Shown: positions 53,524 through 62,778 of the stretch, in pieces
Numbering within the stretch: position 1 is the first letter of the stretch
Layout: each line of letters starts with the position of its first letter
Assembly (NCBI GenBank): GCA_030690165.1
Contig: JAUYHF010000033.1
Location: 31,755-95,754, forward strand
DNA from: Deltaproteobacteria bacterium
GTDB lineage: Bacteria > Desulfobacterota > GWC2-55-46 > UBA9637
DNA length: 64,000 nucleotides
Direction of reading: 5' to 3'
The notes under the pieces: model-generated
What the model saw: only the letters and a program-made list of their open reading frames with translations
Database searches by the model: none
What the model was told of the DNA's origin: nothing
Program-made: the position numbers and the translations under genes

Positions 53524-54333
53524 ATGAAGATAAGATTTGTGGTCATATGTTTGATAATATCTTTTCTGCCATCCATTGCATTTGCTATTGATGCAGCGGA
53601 GATTATGAAAAAATCCCAACTTGCGTTTTTATATCCGGGCAAGGATATGAAGATAAGGGTTTACATGAAACTCATAAGTCAGGACGGCAAGGAGCGGGTG
53701 CGGGAGATGACCATGCTCCGCAAAAACTATCAGGAAGGCGGAGACCAGAAATATTTTATCTATTTTTATCAGCCCGCCGATGTCCGGGACATGACATTCA
53801 TGGTTTATAAATATACTGATCGGGATGACGACAGATGGATATTCATGCCTGCCCTTAATATGGCGAGGAGGATTGCCGCCAATGACAGGAGGAGTAGTTT
53901 TGTTGGCTCAGACTTTACATACGAGGATGTTTCAGGGAGAGATATAGAAGATGATAATCATGAATTCATAAAAATAGAAGAAGTTGCTGGCAGCCCGTGT
54001 GCTCAGAAGGAATGTTATAAGATAAAGAGCGCCCCAAAGGAGGAGAAAAGCGCTGACTTTAGTTACAAGCTTTCATGGATAGATAAGGTGAGTCTTCTGC
54101 CGTTGAAAGAAGCGTATTATGACAAACGCGGAGAGCTTTACAAGGTTTTTACAGCCGATGAGGTAAAAGATGTTCAGGGCTTTCCTGTTATTACAAAGAG
54201 GACAATGAATGACACAAAAACAGGCCACAGGACAGAGGTGGAATTTAAGAAGGTGGAATTCAATGTTGGGCTGGATGATGATGTGTTTACAGAAAGGTAT
54301 CTGAAAAAACCGCTTAAGAAGTGGATAGAGTAA
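53524..54333 (+). CDS. Outer membrane lipoprotein-sorting (LolA-like) protein
   Basis: 269 aa. Signal peptide (FVVICLIISFLPSIAFA, cleavage near 22), then the LolA-like half barrel (DMTFMVYKYTDRDDDRWIFMPALNMARRIAANDRRSSFVGSDFTYED, the family hallmark). Probably ferries lipid or hydrophobic cargo between the RND exporter and the outer membrane barrel. GGAGG upstream; three bases after the exporter. Confidence 0.92.
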   Translation: MKIRFVVICLIISFLPSIAFAIDAAEIMKKSQLAFLYPGKDMKIRVYMKLISQDGKERVREMTMLRKNYQEGGDQKYFIYFYQPADVRDMTFMVYKYTDRDDDRWIFMPALNMARRIAANDRRSSFVGSDFTYEDVSGRDIEDDNHEFIKIEEVAGSPCAQKECYKIKSAPKEEKSADFSYKLSWIDKVSLLPLKEAYYDKRGELYKVFTADEVKDVQGFPVITKRTMNDTKTGHRTEVEFKKVEFNVGLDDDVFTERYLKKPLKKWIE

Positions 54334-54347
54334 AAAAGGAGGATGTC

Positions 54348-55598
54348 ATGGCAAAGATAATAATCATAGGCGCTTCAACAGGCGGACTGCCTGCTGCATA
54401 CGAAATGAAAAAGATGCTTGGCAGCTGGCACGAGGTCATTGTCATCTCTGATACTGAGATTTTCCATTTTGTCCCTTCCAATCCCTGGGTTGCGGTGGGC
54501 TGGAGGGCAAGAAAGGACACAGCCTTTTCTTTAAAGCCTTATCTGGAAAAGAAGGGCATTGGTTTAATTGCAGAGGCAGCACAGAAGATTGACCCGCAAC
54601 AAAAGCAGGTAACAACTATCAAGGGGACTGTAATTTCATACGATTATCTTGTCATAGCCACAGGGCCTAAACTTGCATTTGATGAAGTGGAAGGATTAGG
54701 GCCAGAAAGGAATACCGTATCCGTCTGCACCATAGACCATGCAGAAAAGGCGTACGAGACATATCAGAAATTTATTAAAGAGCCGGGACCAATTGTTGTG
54801 GGCGCTGTGCAGGGGGCATCGTGCTTCGGTCCTGCGTATGAGGTTGCCTTTATTTTAGATACTGACCTGCGGAGAAGAAAGATCCGTAAAAAGGTCCCCA
54901 TAACTTTTGTGACATCAGAGCCGTACATAGGCCATCTTGGGCTGAGCGGTGTAGGTGATTCAAAGGGCATGCTGGAGCATGAATTCCGCGAGAGGCATAT
55001 AAACTGGCATACCAATGCAAAGGTAAAAAGGATTGAGCAGGGGAAGATGGTGGTTGATATCGTGAACGAAGGAGAGAAGGATATCCCATTCAAATATTGC
55101 ATGATGATACCGGCTTTCAAAGGTGTGGATGCTGTGAGCAGTGTTGAAGGGCTTTGCAATCCAAGAGGCTTTGTCATTGTTGATGCCTATCAGCGGTCTC
55201 CTAAATATCCGGACATCTATGCTGTTGGCGTGTGCATAGCCATTGCGCCGGAGCCAACCCCTGTGCCCACAGGCGTGCCAAAGACAGCCTATATGATAGA
55301 GAGTATGGTAACAGCATCAGCCCATAATATAAAATCATCTATTGAGGGTAACCCTGTTTCCGCAAAGGCAACATGGAATGCGATATGCCTTGCTGATATG
55401 GGGGATACAGGCATAGCCTTTGTGGCAATGCCCCAGATACCGCCACGAAACGTTACATGGGCAAAGAAAGGGAAATGGGTGCATCTGGCAAAGGTTGCCT
55501 TTGAAAGATATTTTATACGAAAGATGAAAAAGGGCGTGAGCGAGCCGTTCTATGAGAAGGCGATTTTAAATGCAATGGGGATTAAAAAATTAGAATAA
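54348..55598 (+). CDS. Sulfide:quinone oxidoreductase-like flavoprotein
   Basis: 416 aa. FAD motif IIIIGASTGGLPAAYEM at the N-terminus; VPSNPWVAVGWR and QGASCFGPAYE (Cys 159) match SQR; a second redox Cys is probably in GLCNPRG or the C-terminal third (YAVGVCIAI). Oxidises sulfide to sulfane sulfur and reduces quinone in known members; the membrane-anchoring C-terminus is short here. GGAGG upstream. A truncated copy of its 5' end is at 50303. Confidence 0.85.
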   Translation: MAKIIIIGASTGGLPAAYEMKKMLGSWHEVIVISDTEIFHFVPSNPWVAVGWRARKDTAFSLKPYLEKKGIGLIAEAAQKIDPQQKQVTTIKGTVISYDYLVIATGPKLAFDEVEGLGPERNTVSVCTIDHAEKAYETYQKFIKEPGPIVVGAVQGASCFGPAYEVAFILDTDLRRRKIRKKVPITFVTSEPYIGHLGLSGVGDSKGMLEHEFRERHINWHTNAKVKRIEQGKMVVDIVNEGEKDIPFKYCMMIPAFKGVDAVSSVEGLCNPRGFVIVDAYQRSPKYPDIYAVGVCIAIAPEPTPVPTGVPKTAYMIESMVTASAHNIKSSIEGNPVSAKATWNAICLADMGDTGIAFVAMPQIPPRNVTWAKKGKWVHLAKVAFERYFIRKMKKGVSEPFYEKAILNAMGIKKLE

Positions 55599-55609
55599 CC
55601 GCCAAGATA

Positions 55610-55737
55610 AGTGGTGAGTGGTCAGTGTTGAGTGCTTATGGCGAGAATTAAGAATTATGAATTAAGAATTACGAATTTGTTAACAGGTGTCATACTGTTT
55701 TCACTGCTTACTGTTCACTGGGCACTGTCCACTGCCT
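55610..55737. repeat. Heptad array over the start and signal peptide of the DUF1302-like gene
   Basis: AGTGGTG, AGTGGTC, AGTGTTG; then AGAATTA, AGAATTA, TGAATTA, AGAATTA, CGAATTT; then TCACTGC, TTACTGT, TCACTGG, GCACTGT, CCACTGC. The first and last blocks are inverses. The start codon and signal peptide lie inside the array. Confidence 0.85.
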
Positions 55738-56933
55738 CTTATGCCGCCGAACTCCACGGTTTTCTGCAGGGCAACTATTCCTACAGGACATCCGATACAC
55801 ACTGCTATGGTGCAGCCCCATGTGACAAATATTGGCTTTTGATAGAGGAGAGGGCGCAGATAAGCCCGTTGTATGAAGATCCTTCCGGCACATTTACGGC
55901 AAAGGCAAAGCTGGATTTCTTTCATGATGCTGCTGTGGACAGTGATTTTGACATGGATGTCAGGGAGGCATATTTTACCCTGCAGGGAGGCTCATCTGAC
56001 GCAAAAATCGGGAGGCAGATTATTACATGGGGTCTTGGCGACCTTGTATTTATAAACGATGTTTTCCCAAAGGACTGGACTGCATTCATAATCGGCAGGC
56101 CGATAGAGTATTTTAAAAAAGGCATAGATGGCGCTAAATTCGGGTTATATGGCGAGGCGGTCAATGGAGAGCTGATAATCATCCCAACATTTGAACCGGA
56201 TACGCTCCCTGATTCCAGGAGACTTTTATACTTTGACCCATTGCCGCAGGTAACAAACAGAGATATTAAGGAGCCTGCTGAAAAGCCTTCCAATACAGAG
56301 ATTGCACTCAGGCTTTACCGCTCCATATACGAGTTTGACACATCCCTTTATTTTTACAAGGGCTATTACAGGACACCTTCCAGCCCAAAGGACTCCACCC
56401 TTACAAAGGTAAATCATTTTTATCCTGAACTTAAGGTCTATGGCGCATCTACACAGGGCGCAGCATTTGGAGGGGTTTTAAGCCTTGAGGCAGGATATTA
56501 TCATTCCCAGGACAATGCGGGCTCTGACCCTGAGATAGAAAATTCCCAGGTAAGGTATCTTGCAGGCTTTCAAAAGGCATTTGCAGGCGATTTCACAGCG
56601 AGCGTCCAGTATTATGTGGAGAGAATGATGAATTATGAAGAATACACAAAGACACTTGATTCAAGCTTTCCAAGAACAGACCGGACAAGGGAATTGTATT
56701 CCATAAGGCTTGCACAGCTTTTACATTATCAGACAATAAGGCTTTCTCTATTCACCTTTTATAGTCCGACGGATAAAGATTACTTTGTAAACCCAGAGAT
56801 AAAATACAATATTACTGATAATCTCTGGACAAACCTTGGGGCGAACCTTTTTGGCGGTGAACAGTCAAGCACATCCCTGGGCCAGTTCAGGCACGATGAT
56901 AATGTTTACTGGAATATAAGGTATGAGTTTTAA
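55638..56933 (+). CDS. Outer membrane beta-barrel protein (DUF1302-like)
   Basis: 431 aa. Signal peptide (LLTGVILFSLLTVHWALSTASYAA), then AELHGFLQGNYSYRT and repeated aromatic/alternating strands ending in an aromatic F (NIRYEF), as in barrels. REAYFTLQGGSSDAKIGRQIITWGLGD matches DUF1302. Starts at ATG 55638 or GTG 55632. It completes the RND/LolA-like module. Confidence 0.85.
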   Translation: MARIKNYELRITNLLTGVILFSLLTVHWALSTASYAAELHGFLQGNYSYRTSDTHCYGAAPCDKYWLLIEERAQISPLYEDPSGTFTAKAKLDFFHDAAVDSDFDMDVREAYFTLQGGSSDAKIGRQIITWGLGDLVFINDVFPKDWTAFIIGRPIEYFKKGIDGAKFGLYGEAVNGELIIIPTFEPDTLPDSRRLLYFDPLPQVTNRDIKEPAEKPSNTEIALRLYRSIYEFDTSLYFYKGYYRTPSSPKDSTLTKVNHFYPELKVYGASTQGAAFGGVLSLEAGYYHSQDNAGSDPEIENSQVRYLAGFQKAFAGDFTASVQYYVERMMNYEEYTKTLDSSFPRTDRTRELYSIRLAQLLHYQTIRLSLFTFYSPTDKDYFVNPEIKYNITDNLWTNLGANLFGGEQSSTSLGQFRHDDNVYWNIRYEF

Positions 56934-57040
56934 TATTCCCACCATTACCGTCACAGACTGATTATCTCAAATTCCCGCCTTTCTACCCCTTCTCTACTCC
57001 GCTCAAACCACGGCTCCTTTTCCCTCTGGAGCGCAAAAAA

Positions 57041-57076
57041 AGGCGCCTTGAGTTTTAAGAGACCCAAGGCGCCTTT
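57041..57076. terminator. Bidirectional intrinsic terminator
   Basis: AAGGCGCCTTG (57041-57050) pairs with CAAGGCGCCTT (57065-57075); A-rich on the left, T-rich on the right. Serves the convergent DUF1302-like and amtB genes. The rest of 56934-57125 shows nothing else. Confidence 0.85.
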
Positions 57077-57125
57077 GCCTTATACTTTAACACCACATCA
57101 CTGCAGCGTTTTTTACTGCTTACTG

Positions 57126-58595
57126 CTATACCGACCTTATCCTTTCCTCACCACCTGATATATGATAAGCCTCAACCCCGTGTTCACCTATGTCAAGACC
57201 CATGGTTTCCTCCTCTTCGCTTACCCTAAGGCCGAAGAGCGCCTTTATAACATACCAAGCGATAAGGCTGATGATGAAGGTAAATGCCCCTATACCGACG
57301 ATACCCACTATCTGCGCAAAGAACAACTTTGTCCCGCCAAATAAAAGCCCATTCCCTGTCGTACCCGGCATAAACCTGTCTTCTGCAAAGAGTCCGAGCG
57401 CAAATGTGCCAAACACCCCGTTAACAAGATGGACAGACAGCGCACCCACAGGGTCGTCCAACTGTAACTTGTCAAACATGATTACAGCAAGGACAACCAG
57501 GACACCTGCTATAAGGCCTATAATCAGGGAGCTTGGCACGCTCACAAAGGCACAAGGGGCAGTTATAGCCACAAGACCAGCCAAGGTACCGTTTAATATC
57601 ATGGAAAGATCAGGTTTGCCCAGCATAAGCCATGCTGTAAGTGTGGCGGCCAAGGTAGCGGCTGCTGCTGCCGTATTGGTAGTTAGGGCTATTCTGGCAA
57701 TGGCATCCGCATCGGCAGCCATTGTGGAACCTGGATTGAATCCGAACCAGCCCAGCCACAGGATGAGCGCACCCAATGTTGCCGTGGACATATTATGAGC
57801 GGGTATTGGATTCACCTTCCCGTCCTTTCCATATTTCCCAATCCTCGCTCCCAGAACGATTACACCTGCTAAAGCTGCCCAACCGCCTATAGAATGAACT
57901 ACTGTAGAACCTGCAAAATCAAACATCCCAATCTTTGCCAGCCAGCCGCCGCCCCATATCCAGTGACCGCCTATAGGATAGACGATACCTACTATTATGA
58001 AGGAGAAGACAATGAAGCTTAAAAATTTTATCCTCTCTGCCACTGCGCCCGATACTATGGTTGCTGCTGTCCCTGCAAATACCAGTTGGAAGAAGAACTT
58101 GGCAAAAAGCGGAACGCCTGTCCAGTTCATGGCAGAATATACACCCTTATATGCATCCCCTGTTGTAGGGCTGTTATCCGTCCCGCCCAGGAAAAGGAGC
58201 CCCTTTATCCCAAAGAAGGCATTTCCGTCGCCAAACATTAGCCCCCAGCCTATGATATAAAAGGCTATGGAGGCTATCGCAAAGACAACGAAGTTCTTTG
58301 CAAGTATATTCACGGTATTTTTTGCTCTGCACAGCCCTGATTCAACGAGCGCGAACCCCGCGTTCATCCAGAATACGAGGAAGGCTGTGACCAAAACCCA
58401 TATGGTGTCCATGGCCACCTTGTGTGAGGCCAATATCTCGTCAATACTTGGCGCCTTTTGTGCTGGTTGCGCTGCAACCGCAGGCGCTGCCCCCTGTTCT
58501 GTTGCCACAGTGGACTGTGCCTCATCTGCCGCCACTATCGCCGGCATAAAAAGATATGCTGTAAGCATTAGCGCTGTTATTATTTTTTTAAACAT
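57126..58595 (-). CDS. amtB: Ammonium transporter AmtB
   Basis: 489 aa. Cleaved signal peptide, an Ala-rich linker, then 11 transmembrane helices (VALVESGLCRAKNTVNI, GAVAERIKFLSF, VVHSIGGWAALAGVIVLGARIGKY). The twin His pore residues lie in VVHSIGG and VSVHLVNGV. Preceded by glnB; PII binds AmtB to block uptake when nitrogen is plentiful. Confidence 0.95.
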   Translation of the reverse strand: MFKKIITALMLTAYLFMPAIVAADEAQSTVATEQGAAPAVAAQPAQKAPSIDEILASHKVAMDTIWVLVTAFLVFWMNAGFALVESGLCRAKNTVNILAKNFVVFAIASIAFYIIGWGLMFGDGNAFFGIKGLLFLGGTDNSPTTGDAYKGVYSAMNWTGVPLFAKFFFQLVFAGTAATIVSGAVAERIKFLSFIVFSFIIVGIVYPIGGHWIWGGGWLAKIGMFDFAGSTVVHSIGGWAALAGVIVLGARIGKYGKDGKVNPIPAHNMSTATLGALILWLGWFGFNPGSTMAADADAIARIALTTNTAAAAATLAATLTAWLMLGKPDLSMILNGTLAGLVAITAPCAFVSVPSSLIIGLIAGVLVVLAVIMFDKLQLDDPVGALSVHLVNGVFGTFALGLFAEDRFMPGTTGNGLLFGGTKLFFAQIVGIVGIGAFTFIISLIAWYVIKALFGLRVSEEEETMGLDIGEHGVEAYHISGGEERIRSV

Positions 58596-58630
58596 CTTTT
58601 ATATCCTCCTTCTTATAAAAATTTGAAATT

Positions 58631-58975
<345 letters not shown>

Positions 58976-59056
58976 TCACCTCCATAAGAACTTCGGTTCT
59001 TCAAAAAATAAGCTCACATTCCCATCGGACATCATTGCCCGGTCTATTCCTTTGAT

Positions 59057-60214
59057 TTAGAACATATATACAAGACCTAATACGACACGGCTCTGGCTGT
59101 CTTCTATAAATTTGCCATCTTTATCCTCATATATTTTATCGTCCGACATATCCGTTCGATATTCCAGTCTGGTTAAAAGACTTCCTGCAATGGTCCTCTC
59201 GGCAGTCAGAGTGATTTCCTGAATCTTGTTTCCGTCTGGTGTTGTGCCAGCAAACATAACATTATTTTTGTCATCCGCTATTTCATACCGGAGGGCCAGT
59301 GTATAGGGATCCTGCTTCCATTTGGCATAAGCTGCGATGCCAGAATATTTCTGTGATGTACCTGTCAGGGAATCCTGTGTTCCATAATTATAATCAACCA
59401 TGAATGATAGGGAATCAGTGGCATTATAACTGACAATTGCCTCATAGACCTGGCGGTTATTAGCTGAACCCACAAAATCCTCCGGCCCGATCCAACTCAG
59501 GATGATTGGAAGTTGTGGGATAGGGGTAATCCCTACCTGTAGGCCATAGGTCTTGTTTCCATTATTCTCAGTAACATTGTTCCAACCATTGTAAATATAA
59601 CCATTAACGAAGAGTTTGTCGGAAATAGGGTAATTCGCTCTTAAACCTGCATGATAGTAAGGTATAGCGCAGCAAAACAGGAGCCCCCGTGTATAGTTCC
59701 AGTTATCTTTAGACTCGATAACCTCGGCACCCATGTGGGTGACGAATTTTCCATAATCGAGATTTAACTTGAAAGGAGATGCCCAGCTCACATAGACCTG
59801 CTGCAGATGTCTAAATGTACTCTCGGCAGTGGATACAGTATCGCAGTTAGTTGCTCCGCAGTGAACAAAATCTGTGGCAGGGCCAAAATCCAGATCTATC
59901 CTAAAACCTACCGGATCGGATGTCTTGGATATTACTAACTCAGCCAGGTTAAGGCTAAATGTATTATGCTCGAAATCAAAATTCGTGGTGGATGGATTAG
60001 ATGTACTTGTGTTGCGTCTGCTGTTGGGATTGTTAAGGTTGTAACTATAATACATATCCACAAATCCTGATATCTCTACCCCCTTTTCAGCCGCACTTAC
60101 TTCATAGAGAGTCCGATGGGGCTTTGCAATAGGCTCATCAGCCGCACCGCTATCTGAGACCGAGTAGGTCACAGACAATAAAGCTAATATCAACACCCAT
60201 AATCCTTTTTTCAT
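59057..60214 (-). CDS. Outer membrane porin (OmpL-like bbp2 family)
   Basis: 385 aa. Signal peptide (LWVLILALLSVTYSVSDSGAA), GVEISGFVDMYYSYNLNNPNS and FDFEHNTFSLNLAELVISK match the beta-barrel porin-2 family; the last residue is Phe, as in barrels. GGAGGAAAAAGAAC precedes ATG 60214; the in-frame extension to 60256 is not used. First gene of the sigma-54 driven porin-glnB-amtB unit, so it may pass ammonium or small nitrogen solutes. Confidence 0.88.
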   Translation of the reverse strand: MKKGLWVLILALLSVTYSVSDSGAADEPIAKPHRTLYEVSAAEKGVEISGFVDMYYSYNLNNPNSRRNTSTSNPSTTNFDFEHNTFSLNLAELVISKTSDPVGFRIDLDFGPATDFVHCGATNCDTVSTAESTFRHLQQVYVSWASPFKLNLDYGKFVTHMGAEVIESKDNWNYTRGLLFCCAIPYYHAGLRANYPISDKLFVNGYIYNGWNNVTENNGNKTYGLQVGITPIPQLPIILSWIGPEDFVGSANNRQVYEAIVSYNATDSLSFMVDYNYGTQDSLTGTSQKYSGIAAYAKWKQDPYTLALRYEIADDKNNVMFAGTTPDGNKIQEITLTAERTIAGSLLTRLEYRTDMSDDKIYEDKDGKFIEDSQSRVVLGLVYMF

Positions 60215-60266
60215 GTTCTTTTTCCTCCTTTGTGTTTTTTTAAGTTGTATCTTCAATTATTATGTC

Positions 60267-60282
60267 TGCAATACTTGTGCCA
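60267..60282 (-). promoter_or_regulatory. Sigma-54 promoter of porin-glnB-amtB
   Basis: Minus strand TGGCACAAGTATTGCA (60282-60267) matches TGGCAC-N5-TTGCW exactly, with GG and GC at the -24/-12 spacing. Transcription would start near 60256. No clear NtrC site was found upstream. Confidence 0.85.
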
Positions 60283-60432
60283 ATATATTTGGCTGATATT
60301 ACTGTGTATTTCTCAGCCATTCGGGGCTTTCTATTATGGAAACTGCTTAACTTTTAACCACCAATGCCTATCTATCAATCACGGCATGGGCATACTATGG
60401 AATATTCCTTGTCCCGAAAATACCGTTTATAC

Positions 60433-60553
60433 CCCATCCCCACCCTGACCCTCCCCTTGAAGGGGAGGGAGGAAAAGCTTTCCTCTCCCTCAGAAGAGGA
60501 TTCCCTACTTTGTCTCCTCTCCCTCAGGGAGAGGATTAAGGTGAGGGTGGGTT
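60433..60553. repeat. GC-rich palindrome cluster, intergenic
   Basis: CCCCACCCTGACC at the left and GGTGAGGGTGGG at the right, with CCTCCCCTTGAAGGGGAGG and CCTCTCCCTCAGGGAGAGG between: same interior as the element at 36584-36727. It lies between the porin promoter and the amidotransferase; no gene here. Confidence 0.8.
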
Positions 60554-60586
60554 AGATTTTCATGCCCCTTGCTGCGAGATAAGCGC

Positions 60587-61315
60587 TCATGTGTGTTTCA
60601 CCAGATTGAAAAATCTCGAGAAGATTACCTCGCCGTATCTATGGACGGTCTCTATGTGATTAGCCGTTTCCTTGATGATATTCTTTGGATTTATGTATGC
60701 ATTTACAGAGGCCAATTCTCTATCGTTTAGAGCAATCCAGTTTTTTATCATATCTTCTGTCACCTCAAGATGAAACTGAAGGCCATACGCATTCTTACCG
60801 ACTTTTATTATTTGATTGGGAAACAATTCTGAAGACGCAAGGCATTTACTGGGGACAGATTTTAAATCTGTCCCCAAATCAAATGTGTCACCGTGCCACT
60901 GAAAAACCGTAAACTCATCAGGCAGGCCGATGAAAATACTGTCCCTTTTACCCTCATCACTCAACTTTATCTTATACCAGCCAATTTCCTTCTTTTTCCC
61001 CTTGTATACATCCGCTCCTGCTGCCTTTGCCAGTATCTGCGCGCCAAGGCATATGCCAAGTATTGGCGTATCATCTTTAATGGCGCTTTTTATAAGCGTA
61101 ATCTCGTCTCTTATAAATGGATAAATATCCTCTTCGTATACGCCCATTGGCCCGCCGAATATTATGAGTCCATTGTAGCCTTCAAGGCTTCTTGGTATCT
61201 TGTCGTTTTTAAAAATCCTTATCAAATCGGTTTGGATTCCTCTCTGTTTTACAGCCTTATTTATTATCCCCAATCCCTCACTTTCTACATGCTGGAGAAC
61301 GAGAACCCTTGACAT
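60587..61315 (-). CDS. Class I glutamine amidotransferase domain protein
   Basis: 242 aa. Catalytic Cys 89 in GICLGAQ, His in LQFHLEV and a following Glu. GMP synthase-like stand-alone GATase; its partner is unknown. A perfect palindrome of GGGGACAGATTT type (60851-60875) is inserted in frame, adding about eight residues (TDLKSVPS) to a loop after DTFDL. Its start overlaps the ANTAR regulator stop (TAATG). Confidence 0.88.
   Translation of the reverse strand: MSRVLVLQHVESEGLGIINKAVKQRGIQTDLIRIFKNDKIPRSLEGYNGLIIFGGPMGVYEEDIYPFIRDEITLIKSAIKDDTPILGICLGAQILAKAAGADVYKGKKKEIGWYKIKLSDEGKRDSIFIGLPDEFTVFQWHGDTFDLGTDLKSVPSKCLASSELFPNQIIKVGKNAYGLQFHLEVTEDMIKNWIALNDRELASVNAYINPKNIIKETANHIETVHRYGEVIFSRFFNLVKHT
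60851..60875. repeat. GGGGACAGATTT palindrome inside the amidotransferase gene
   Basis: Perfect inverted repeat with 12-base arms GGGGACAGATTT and AAATCTGTCCCC around one T, read in frame. Elements of this type recur in other bacterial genomes; only one copy is here. Confidence 0.85.
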
Positions 61316-61893
61316 TACCTTCCCCCTTCCAATGCAGCAATCAGTATCTCCGCAATCTCTTTCATTGGCCTTCTTTTGTCCATACTTAACTTTTGAATGC
61401 GTGAAAATGCACCTCTTTCTGACAATCCTTCCTTCTCCATTAAAAGACCCTTCGCCCTTTCTATCACTTTCCTTGCCTCTATTGACTCTTTCAATTCCAG
61501 ATTTTGTTTGCTCACAATTTGAAATTCCTTGAACCTTGATATGGCAAGTTCAATGGTCGGCAACAGGTCTTCTTCTCGTATCGGCTTTACAAGATATGCC
61601 ATAACGCCAGCATCAGCAGCCCTCTTTATAGTCTCTTCATCTTTTTTTGCTGTTAAAAGAATTACAGGAGTTGGCTTCAGCTTATTTATTGCCATTGCAG
61701 CTTCAATGCCATCCATACCCGGCAGCTTAACATCCATCAATACCGCATCCGGAGATAGTTTCTGCATCAGCTCTACTGCGTCAAGGCCGCTGTCGCCTTC
61801 GCCAATAACCTCGCAGCCGATATATGTTAAAAGACCCTTTAATACAAATCTCTGGTCGGCATTATCGTCAATTATGATTACCTTCCTCTTCAT
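61315..61893 (-). CDS. Response regulator with ANTAR RNA-binding domain
   Basis: 192 aa from ATG 61893. Receiver at 4-120 with DD (9-10) and acceptor Asp 54 (MDVKLPGMDG); ANTAR at about 133-185 (AKGLLMEKEGLSERGAFSRIQKLSMDKRRPMKEIA). ANTAR proteins bind paired stem-loops to antiterminate, often nitrogen genes, which fits its neighbourhood with glnB-amtB. The frame is open to 61995 through a heptad array. Confidence 0.9.
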   Translation of the reverse strand: MKRKVIIIDDNADQRFVLKGLLTYIGCEVIGEGDSGLDAVELMQKLSPDAVLMDVKLPGMDGIEAAMAINKLKPTPVILLTAKKDEETIKRAADAGVMAYLVKPIREEDLLPTIELAISRFKEFQIVSKQNLELKESIEARKVIERAKGLLMEKEGLSERGAFSRIQKLSMDKRRPMKEIAEILIAALEGGR

Positions 61894-61932
61894 CACATTA
61901 AATTGCAATGCAATTATAATGCCAAAAGAAGC

Positions 61933-62003
61933 AGGCAATGGGTAATTGGCTATAGACAATAGGAAAAAACCTATAGCCCATAAATTGTAGCCCATAACCT
62001 GTA
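61933..62003. repeat. Heptad array upstream of the ANTAR regulator
   Basis: GGCAATG, GGTAATT, GGCTATA, GACAATA, GGAAAAA, ACCTATA, GCCCATA, AATTGTA, GCCCATA, ACCTGTA: seven-base periodic with GGCTATA mirrored by TATAGCC. Confidence 0.8.
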
Positions 62004-62083
62004 TTTTTTGTGATTTTATATGAAGCGGTGATGGATAAAATTTGGGCAGAATATCAAAAAAATATTATACGAAGATAAACTCT

Positions 62084-62494
62084 TTAAGAAGACAACCAAT
62101 TTTCTATTGATAATCCTGGTATCCTTTCAAAATGCTTCGTATTACTCGTAATTAAAACCATACGGTTTGATAACGCAATTGAGGCAATTCTTAAATCAGG
62201 CTCTCCAATTGGTGTGCCCTGTTTTTCCAATTCGGCCCTCAACTTACCATAAATATACGCAGATGCCTTATCAAAAGTAAGAATATTAATATTTGGCAAA
62301 ACTTGTTTTGAAAGTTTTTCTAAAAAATGGTCTGCGCTTAAACCCTTTTTACAAGCCCCATATACCATTTCACCAACATTTATTGCAGTTGTAAATTGTT
62401 GTTCAGGGGGAACTTCGGCGATTTTACTGACAAGTAAAGACGGTGGATTTTTTTTTATAATATGACTTATAGTATCTGTATCAAATAAAAACAT
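62084..62494 (-). CDS. PIN-domain ribonuclease, VapC-type toxin
   Basis: 136 aa. Acidic residues of the PIN site: FLFDTDTIS (Asp 5, Asp 7), INVGEMVYG (Glu), GEPDLRIASIAL (Asp), and LITSNTKHFERIPGL, where the last canonical Asp is Asn. Metal-dependent RNase toxin. Two bases after the 93-aa gene. Confidence 0.85.
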   Translation of the reverse strand: MFLFDTDTISHIIKKNPPSLLVSKIAEVPPEQQFTTAINVGEMVYGACKKGLSADHFLEKLSKQVLPNINILTFDKASAYIYGKLRAELEKQGTPIGEPDLRIASIALSNRMVLITSNTKHFERIPGLSIENWLSS

Positions 62495-62496
62495 GT

Positions 62497-62778
62497 TTAT
62501 AAGGCCACGCTACGGTCAAACGCTTTTTCCCTTTTCCTATATATATCTTCTACAAATTCATCAATACCATCATAATCTTCCCATGCGCCAATAGCAGCTA
62601 AAAGACCGCCTTTAAGCTCAATTTTAAGTTCCGTAGTTTGTATAAACAGCACATTTATCGCATCTATTTTGATATAAGTAGGGCTTACTATAAATTCTCC
62701 ATATAAAGGCTCAGCCGTAAAGTAAGCTTTATTATCTATCAAATCCACCTCTGCTGCTGATGTAAAATTCATTGTCAT
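62497..62778 (-). CDS. 93-residue protein, possible antitoxin or protease-associated protein
   Basis: Not a recognised VapB, though its position next to VapC suggests an antitoxin. Acidic C-terminal half (WEDYDGIDEFVEDIYRKREKAF). Its start overlaps the stop of the Clp-fold protease gene by four bases (ATGA), so it is coupled to that gene. Confidence 0.6.
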   Translation of the reverse strand: MTMNFTSAAEVDLIDNKAYFTAEPLYGEFIVSPTYIKIDAINVLFIQTTELKIELKGGLLAAIGAWEDYDGIDEFVEDIYRKREKAFDRSVAL

